Assembly (NCBI RefSeq): GCF_003086775.1
Contig: NZ_CP026001.1
Location: 956,407-1,020,406, forward strand
Reading direction: 5' to 3'
DNA: 64,000 nucleotides
From: Stenotrophomonas sp. ZAC14D1_NAIMI4_1
Lineage (GTDB): Bacteria; Pseudomonadota; Gammaproteobacteria; Xanthomonadales; Xanthomonadaceae
The notes below the pieces were generated by a model. That model ran no database searches, had not been told where the DNA came from, and was given only the letters and a program-made list of their open reading frames with translations. The translations under genes were made by a program, and so were the position numbers. This document shows positions 59,421-64,000 of this stretch, piece after piece; position 1 is the first letter of the stretch; every line of letters starts with the position of its first letter.

Positions 59421-60455
59421 GTGGATACGCCCCTGAAACAGCGTCTGATTGGTGCCATCGTCCTGGTGGCCTTGGCCGTGATTTTCCTGCCGATGCTGGT
59501 CAAGGGGCCTGCCCCGGACAGCGGCGTGGCCAATGTGCCCATCGCCGCGCCCGACGCGCCGGCCGATGGCCAGTTCGAAACCCGTGAACTGCCGCTGGTC
59601 GCCCCGACCGGTGGCGCCACCGGCCTGCAGAGCGGCCAGGCCAAGCCGGTCGAGGACGCCGCAGCGCCGGCGACCCCGCCCACCGTGGATACCTCGCCGG
59701 CCGTCGCCGCCGGCAACTACGCCGTCACCTTCGGTGCCTACGGCAGCCAGGCCGACGCCGATGCGGTCATCGCCTACCTGAAGCGTTCGCAGCTGCCGGG
59801 CTTCACCGAAACCGCCTCCATCAATGGCCGCCCGGCCTGGCGCGTGCGCGTGGGGCCGTATGCCGACCGCGCGCAGGCCGAAGCCGCGCGCCTGCAGGCG
59901 GTGAAGGTCCGCGGTGACGTCAAGGCAGAAGTCATCACCCTGGATGCCAGCACCGCGCCGTCTTCGGCCGTGGCTGCCACCCCGGCCGCGCCGAGCGCCA
60001 GCACGCCGGTTGCTGCACCGTCGCCGTCGGCTGCCGCCAACCCGGTACGCAGCGAAAGCCTGCCGGCCAGCACCCCGGCCGCCGCCACGCCGCCGGCCCC
60101 CAAGCCGGAAGCCCCCAAGCCGCAGCCCAAGCCTGAACCGGCCAAGCCGCAGCCGAAGCCGGAAGCAACGGCCAGCAAGCCCGAGGCCCCGGCCACGCCG
60201 GCAGCCCCGGCTGCCAGCGGCATCGGCTTTGCCGTGCAGCTGGGTGCATTCGGCCAGGCCAACGATGCCAATGCGCTGCGCGACAAGGTCCGTGCTGCCG
60301 GTTTCAGCGCCTTCGTCGAGCAGGTCCGCACCGAGAAGGGCACCCTGCATCGCGTGCGCGTCGGGCCGGTGGCCAACCGCGCCGACGCCGAGCAGCTGAA
60401 GGCGCAGGTCGCCGCCAAGGTCGGCGTGGCCGGCATGGTCCGACCACACCCATGA
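59421..60455 (+). CDS. DedD-like protein with two SPOR domains
   Basis: 344 residues from a GTG. One N-terminal membrane segment (QRLIGAIVLVALAVIFLPML) anchors it in the inner membrane. A first SPOR domain begins near residue 99 (NYAVTFGAYGSQADADAVIA) and a second near residue 269 (GFAVQLGAFGQANDANALRD), separated by a long Ala/Pro/Lys linker (about 180-265). SPOR domains bind denuded peptidoglycan at the septum; the E. coli counterpart DedD has one. It lies between folC and cvpA. Confidence 0.9.
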   Translation: MDTPLKQRLIGAIVLVALAVIFLPMLVKGPAPDSGVANVPIAAPDAPADGQFETRELPLVAPTGGATGLQSGQAKPVEDAAAPATPPTVDTSPAVAAGNYAVTFGAYGSQADADAVIAYLKRSQLPGFTETASINGRPAWRVRVGPYADRAQAEAARLQAVKVRGDVKAEVITLDASTAPSSAVAATPAAPSASTPVAAPSPSAAANPVRSESLPASTPAAATPPAPKPEAPKPQPKPEPAKPQPKPEATASKPEAPATPAAPAASGIGFAVQLGAFGQANDANALRDKVRAAGFSAFVEQVRTEKGTLHRVRVGPVANRADAEQLKAQVAAKVGVAGMVRPHP

Positions 60456-60492
60456 TCCGGCCGATCGCCCGCCGTAAGCAGGAGGGGGCGAC

Positions 60493-61242
60493 GTGATCGA
60501 CATCGTGCTGGGCGTGCTGATTGCCGCCTCGGTGCTGTTCGGCCTGATGCGTGGCTTCATCGGCACCGTCGTCGCCCTGCTGTCCTGGCTGCTTGCCGCC
60601 TGGGCGGCCTTCACCTTCGGCAGTGAGGCCGCACACGCCTGGGCCGCGCCGCAGCCGCCCGGCAGTGGCCACTACCTGGCCGGTTACCTGGGCGTCTTCA
60701 TCGCAACGGTGGTGGTGGTCGGCCTGCTGGGCCTGCTGCTCAAGGCTGCCATCAAGCTGACCCTGCTGGGCGGCGTGGATCGCCTGCTCGGCGGCGCGCT
60801 GGGCCTGCTGCGCGGGCTGCTGCTGGCCAGCGTGCTCCTGCTGCTGGCGGGCTTCACTGCGTTGCCGGGCGAGCCGTCGTGGCAGCAGTCGCAGCTGCGG
60901 CCTCTGCTGCAGCCGGCCGTCGCCTGGATGCAGGCGCAGCTGCCGGCTTGGGGGGAGGGCCTGCCACTGGATGGTCTGCTGCCCGACCATCTGCCCTTGC
61001 CCCTGCCGGAAAACGCCCCATCTGCTGTGCAGGTGTTGGGCAAGCCGGTCATCACAGGCGATAATGGCGTACTCAACGAGGTAGTGGCGGGCGGCGGATG
61101 GCCGCGGCCCGTGGACGCACAGCAGGAGCCCGTCGCGGCTTCGGCACTGCCCAGCAGCATCGAGCCGGCGCCCGAGCGTCCGGCACGGCCCGCGCCCGCT
61201 GCGGGCGGAACCCCAGGCCAGGTACGGCCACCTTCCTTGTAA
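60493..61242 (+). CDS. cvpA: CvpA family membrane protein
   Basis: 249 residues from a GTG with GGAGG upstream. Four hydrophobic segments in the first 125 residues (IDIVLGVLIAASVLFGLMRG, then WLLAAWAAFTF, then LAGYLGVFIATVVVVGLLGL and more) match the CvpA fold; it is longer than the 162-residue E. coli form because of a Pro/Ala-rich C-terminal tail. In E. coli it is required for colicin V production and lies before purF, as here (30 bases). Confidence 0.9.
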   Translation: MIDIVLGVLIAASVLFGLMRGFIGTVVALLSWLLAAWAAFTFGSEAAHAWAAPQPPGSGHYLAGYLGVFIATVVVVGLLGLLLKAAIKLTLLGGVDRLLGGALGLLRGLLLASVLLLLAGFTALPGEPSWQQSQLRPLLQPAVAWMQAQLPAWGEGLPLDGLLPDHLPLPLPENAPSAVQVLGKPVITGDNGVLNEVVAGGGWPRPVDAQQEPVAASALPSSIEPAPERPARPAPAAGGTPGQVRPPSL

Positions 61243-61272
61243 CTGGGCACGGCCCAGCGGAGACCTCGCACC

Positions 61273-62739
61273 ATGTGTGGCATCGTCGGAATCGTCGGCA
61301 ACCAGAACGTCGCCGGGCAGTTGTATGACGGCTTGACCGTCCTCCAGCATCGCGGCCAGGACGCGGCAGGCATCGCCACCGCCAGCGGCAGCCGCCTGCG
61401 GGTGCAGAAGGCCACCGGCCTGGTCCGCGACGTGTTCGACGCCCGCACCATGTCCACCCTGGAAGGCAACATCGGCATCGCCCACGTGCGTTACCCGACC
61501 GCGGGTTCGGAAGGCATGGACGAAGCGCAGCCGTTCTACGTCAATTCGCCCTACGGCATCGCGCTGGCCCACAACGGCAACCTGATCAACACCGAAGACC
61601 TGCGCCGCCAGGTGTTCGAGCAGGACCGCCGCAACGTCAACACCGATTCGGACAGCGAAGTGCTGCTGAACGTGTTTGCCTACGAACTGGAACAGCAGCG
61701 CCAGCTCAGCCCGGAAGCGGCGATCCGTGCCGTGGCCGGCGTGCACCGCCGCTGCAAGGGCGGCTATGCGGTGGTCAGCGTGGTGCTGGGCCTGGGCCTG
61801 GTCGCCTTCCGCGACCCGCATGGCATCCGCCCGCTGGTGCTGGGCAAGCGCAGCCACGCCGAAGGCGACGAATACATCGTGGCGTCCGAATCGGCGGCGC
61901 TGGACGTGCTGGGCTTCCAGCGCGTGCGCGACGTGCAGCCGGGCGAAGCGCTGGTGATCACCGCACGCGGCGAACTGTTCTCGGAAATCTGCGCCGAGCC
62001 GGCCGAGCACACCCCGTGCATCTTCGAATACGTGTACTTCGCACGCCCGGATTCGATGATCGACAACGTCTCGGTGCACAAGGCGCGCATGCGCATGGGC
62101 ATCAAGCTGGGCGAGAAGATCCTGCGCCTGCGCCCGGACCACGACATCGACACCATCATCCCGATCCCGGACACCTCGCGCGATGCCGCGCTGGAAATCT
62201 CCAACGTGCTCGGCGTGAAGTACCGCGAAGGCTTCATCAAGAACCGCTACATCGGCCGCACCTTCATCATGCCGGGGCAGGGTGAGCGGGTGAAGTCGGT
62301 GCGCCGCAAGCTCAACCCGATCCACCTGGAGTTCCGCAACCGCGTGGTGCTGCTGGTGGACGACTCGATCGTGCGCGGCACCACCAGCCAGCAGATCGTG
62401 CAGATGGCCCGCGATGCGGGCGCGCGCAAGGTCTACCTGGCCAGCGCCGCGCCGCCGGTGCGCTTCCCGAACATCTACGGCATCGACATGCCGGCGGCCG
62501 AGGAGCTGGTGGCGCACAACCGCACGGTGGAAGAGATCGAAGCCCACCTGGGCTGCGACTGGCTGATCTACCAGGACATCGAGGACATGGAAGCGGCGGT
62601 GAGCGAGGGTAATCCGGCGCTGCGCAATTTCGATTCGTCCTGCTTCAACGGCCATTACCCGACGGGCATCGAGCCGGGCTACTTCGAGCGCATCCAGCAG
62701 CTGCGTTCGGACGACGCCAAGCACAAGCGCCGCGCCTGA
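61273..62739 (+). CDS. purF: Amidophosphoribosyltransferase
   Basis: 488 residues. First committed step of purine synthesis: PRPP plus glutamine to phosphoribosylamine. Begins [20 protein letters not shown], so Cys2 becomes the N-terminal nucleophile without a propeptide, as in E. coli. The PRPP-binding site [17 protein letters not shown] is intact. No iron-sulfur Cys cluster is apparent. Last gene of the folC-purF set, followed closely by the DUF455 gene. Confidence 0.97.
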   Translation: MCGIVGIVGNQNVAGQLYDGLTVLQHRGQDAAGIATASGSRLRVQKATGLVRDVFDARTMSTLEGNIGIAHVRYPTAGSEGMDEAQPFYVNSPYGIALAHNGNLINTEDLRRQVFEQDRRNVNTDSDSEVLLNVFAYELEQQRQLSPEAAIRAVAGVHRRCKGGYAVVSVVLGLGLVAFRDPHGIRPLVLGKRSHAEGDEYIVASESAALDVLGFQRVRDVQPGEALVITARGELFSEICAEPAEHTPCIFEYVYFARPDSMIDNVSVHKARMRMGIKLGEKILRLRPDHDIDTIIPIPDTSRDAALEISNVLGVKYREGFIKNRYIGRTFIMPGQGERVKSVRRKLNPIHLEFRNRVVLLVDDSIVRGTTSQQIVQMARDAGARKVYLASAAPPVRFPNIYGIDMPAAEELVAHNRTVEEIEAHLGCDWLIYQDIEDMEAAVSEGNPALRNFDSSCFNGHYPTGIEPGYFERIQQLRSDDAKHKRRA

Positions 62740-62748
62740 GGCACAGCC

Positions 62749-63573
62749 GTGGTCGATGTCCCCGACGTCGGTGGCGACCTGCTGCGCGCTGCGCAGCAGT
62801 GCCTGGCCGAAGCCGACCCGCTGCGCAAGGTGGCGCTGACCCAGGCCTACGCGGCGGCGTTCCGCGCCGGGCGCCTGAAGGTGGCCGCCGACGCGCCGCC
62901 GCCTGAAGCGATCCGCATGCCCGGCCGCCCCGCGCGGCTGGTGCTGGTGCACCCGCGGCAGGTGCCGCGGCGTGGGCTGGGCGGGGTGGAAGGCCGCGCC
63001 GCCTTCATCCACGCCATTGCCCACATCGAACTGAACGCGATCGACCTGGCCTGGGATGCGGTGTATCGCTTCCGCGGCCTGCCCGCAGCGTTCCATGCCG
63101 ACTGGGTGAGCTGCGCCGACGATGAGTCGCGGCACTTCCTGCTGCTGCGCGAGCGGCTGCAGGTGCATGGCCACGAGTACGCCGATTTCCCCGCGCACAA
63201 CGGCCTGTGGGAGATGTGCGAGAAGACCGCGCATGACGGCCTGGCGCGCATGGCGCTGGTGCCGCGGGTACTGGAAGCGCGTGGGCTGGACGTGACGCCC
63301 GGCATGATCGAGAAGCTGCGCAATGTCGGCGACGCTGAAACCGCCGATGTGCTGGAAGTGATCCTGCGCGAGGAAGTCGCGCATGTTGCTGCCGGATCGC
63401 GCTGGTACCGCTGGTACTGCGAACGCGCCGGCGTCGAGCCGCGCGCACGCTTCAAGGAACTGCTGCTGGAATATGCCGGCGGCTACCTGCACGGTCCGTT
63501 CAATCTGGAAGCGCGCCTGCTGGCAGGCTTCGACGCCGACGAGTTGGCCAACCTGATCGAACAGGCGGGCTGA
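62749..63573 (+). CDS. DUF455 ferritin-like protein
   Basis: 274 residues from a GTG, 9 bases after the purF stop. Motifs AFIHAIAHIELNAIDLAWDA and ADDESRHFLLLRERL place Glu/His metal ligands in the pattern of DUF455 proteins, predicted ferritin-like di-iron enzymes of unknown reaction; the EEVAHVAAGSRWYRW helix is the third. Probably cytoplasmic and translated with purF. Confidence 0.85.
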   Translation: MVDVPDVGGDLLRAAQQCLAEADPLRKVALTQAYAAAFRAGRLKVAADAPPPEAIRMPGRPARLVLVHPRQVPRRGLGGVEGRAAFIHAIAHIELNAIDLAWDAVYRFRGLPAAFHADWVSCADDESRHFLLLRERLQVHGHEYADFPAHNGLWEMCEKTAHDGLARMALVPRVLEARGLDVTPGMIEKLRNVGDAETADVLEVILREEVAHVAAGSRWYRWYCERAGVEPRARFKELLLEYAGGYLHGPFNLEARLLAGFDADELANLIEQAG

Positions 63574-63589
63574 TCACGCCGCTGGCGCC

Positions 63590-63608
63590 ATCCACGCCAT
63601 GCGTGGAT
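63590..63608. repeat. SMAG-like palindrome without GTAG header
   Basis: ATCCACGCC and its complement form a perfect palindrome of the class seen at 30896-30918, but the GTAG is not adjacent. It lies between converging genes. Confidence 0.6.
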
Positions 63609-63613
63609 GCGCG

Positions 63614-64000
63614 TCACGCGTTGGGCAACACCACGCGCTTGCCGTCCACCGTCGGCCGGTTGATGTAGAACAGGCCGGGCCCGGGCCGGTACGGCAACTC
63701 GCTCACGCCGGCATCGGCCGCATAGGTCAGCGCGGTGTCGCCCAGTGCATCGAAGTTCCAGTGCGCCGACTGCATCAGGTAGCGGCGGCGCAGCAGTGCT
63801 TCCTGGGTGGGGGTCAGTGCCTGTCCCTCCAGCAAGCGCCGTGCGATCGGCTGCAGGTTGGCAGGCAGCGCCCAGTCCGCCACGTCGGCCGCCGCGGCCG
63901 TCCACTGCACGCCGGCTTCGCTGGCCTGCCGCTGCATCACCTGCAGGCCGATCAGCTGGTAGCGCCAGTCGATGGGCCGGCGCAGCACCACCGCTGCGGT
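63614..64000 (-). CDS. Unrecognised protein, 3' part, runs off the right edge
   Basis: About 128 residues are visible and the frame stays open to the window edge, so the start may be beyond it. The C-terminal half has PYRPGPGLFYINRPTVDGKR and the end is VVLPNA. The upstream part is Ala/Leu-rich with RPIDWRYQLIGLQVMQRQAS. I recognise no family. It is converging with the DUF455 gene, separated by 40 bases. Confidence 0.6.
   Translation of the reverse strand, partial: TAAVVLRRPIDWRYQLIGLQVMQRQASEAGVQWTAAAADVADWALPANLQPIARRLLEGQALTPTQEALLRRRYLMQSAHWNFDALGDTALTYAADAGVSELPYRPGPGLFYINRPTVDGKRVVLPNA

Noticed and set aside
60304..63492. A 1062-codon open frame on the - strand opposite cvpA, purF and DUF455
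   Set aside because: Antisense shadow of recognised genes; low-complexity composition, no ribosome site.

Overview
The window is ordinary high-GC gammaproteobacterial chromosome, most likely Stenotrophomonas (S. maltophilia complex) or a very close Xanthomonadaceae relative. This rests on the gene content and codon style, on the folC-SPOR-cvpA-purF and bipA neighbourhoods, and above all on many short GTAG-headed palindromes of the SMAG type, a REP family known from S. maltophilia. No rRNA, tRNA, CRISPR array, phage, insertion sequence or transposase was seen.

Left part (1-26040): a continuous block of the information-processing super-operon. It opens inside rpoB, then rpoC, the str operon (rpsL-rpsG-fusA-tuf), the S10 operon (rpsJ to rpsQ), the spc operon (rplN to secY) and the alpha operon (rpsM-rpsK-rpsD-rpoA-rplQ), all on the + strand. 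It holds 27 ribosomal protein genes plus three RNA polymerase subunits, two elongation factors and SecY. Good candidate promoters lie before rpsL, before rpsJ and inside the 3' end of secY. A strong hairpin terminator interrupts the spc operon between rpsN and rpsH. rpmJ is not found between secY and rpsM.

Middle part (26041-45070): mixed single genes. They are dsbB, a TonB-dependent receptor, class II DAHP synthase, an MscS-type channel, a lipoprotein-like amidase, a DUF2127-type membrane protein, typA/bipA, a cyclophilin, malate dehydrogenase, an RluA-type pseudouridine synthase, propionyl-CoA synthetase, a conserved unknown, a SUFU-domain protein, a glutathione S-transferase and a SleB-type cell-wall hydrolase. 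Two of the gaps (about 30556-31238 and 39106-39688) hold two copies of the same composite element. Each copy is a nested set of long inverted repeats, with TTGACG hexamer runs in the terminal repeats and SMAG palindromes inside. This is the most unusual structure in the window.

Right part (45071-64000): 2,4-dienoyl-CoA reductase, a YczE-type membrane protein whose last residues are encoded by a SMAG repeat, an OmpA-family protein, two small envelope proteins that share an otherwise unrecognised motif and flank an RsuA/Rlu-type pseudouridine synthase, and kbl and tdh (threonine to glycine) separated by a TorF-type porin. After these come an S46 dipeptidyl-peptidase, a histidine phosphatase, the conserved folC-SPOR-cvpA-purF set, a DUF455 ferritin-like protein and the 3' part of an unrecognised gene running off the right edge.

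All coordinates and residue counts were worked out by hand from the sequence. Promoter, operator and leader calls are inference from sequence pattern.
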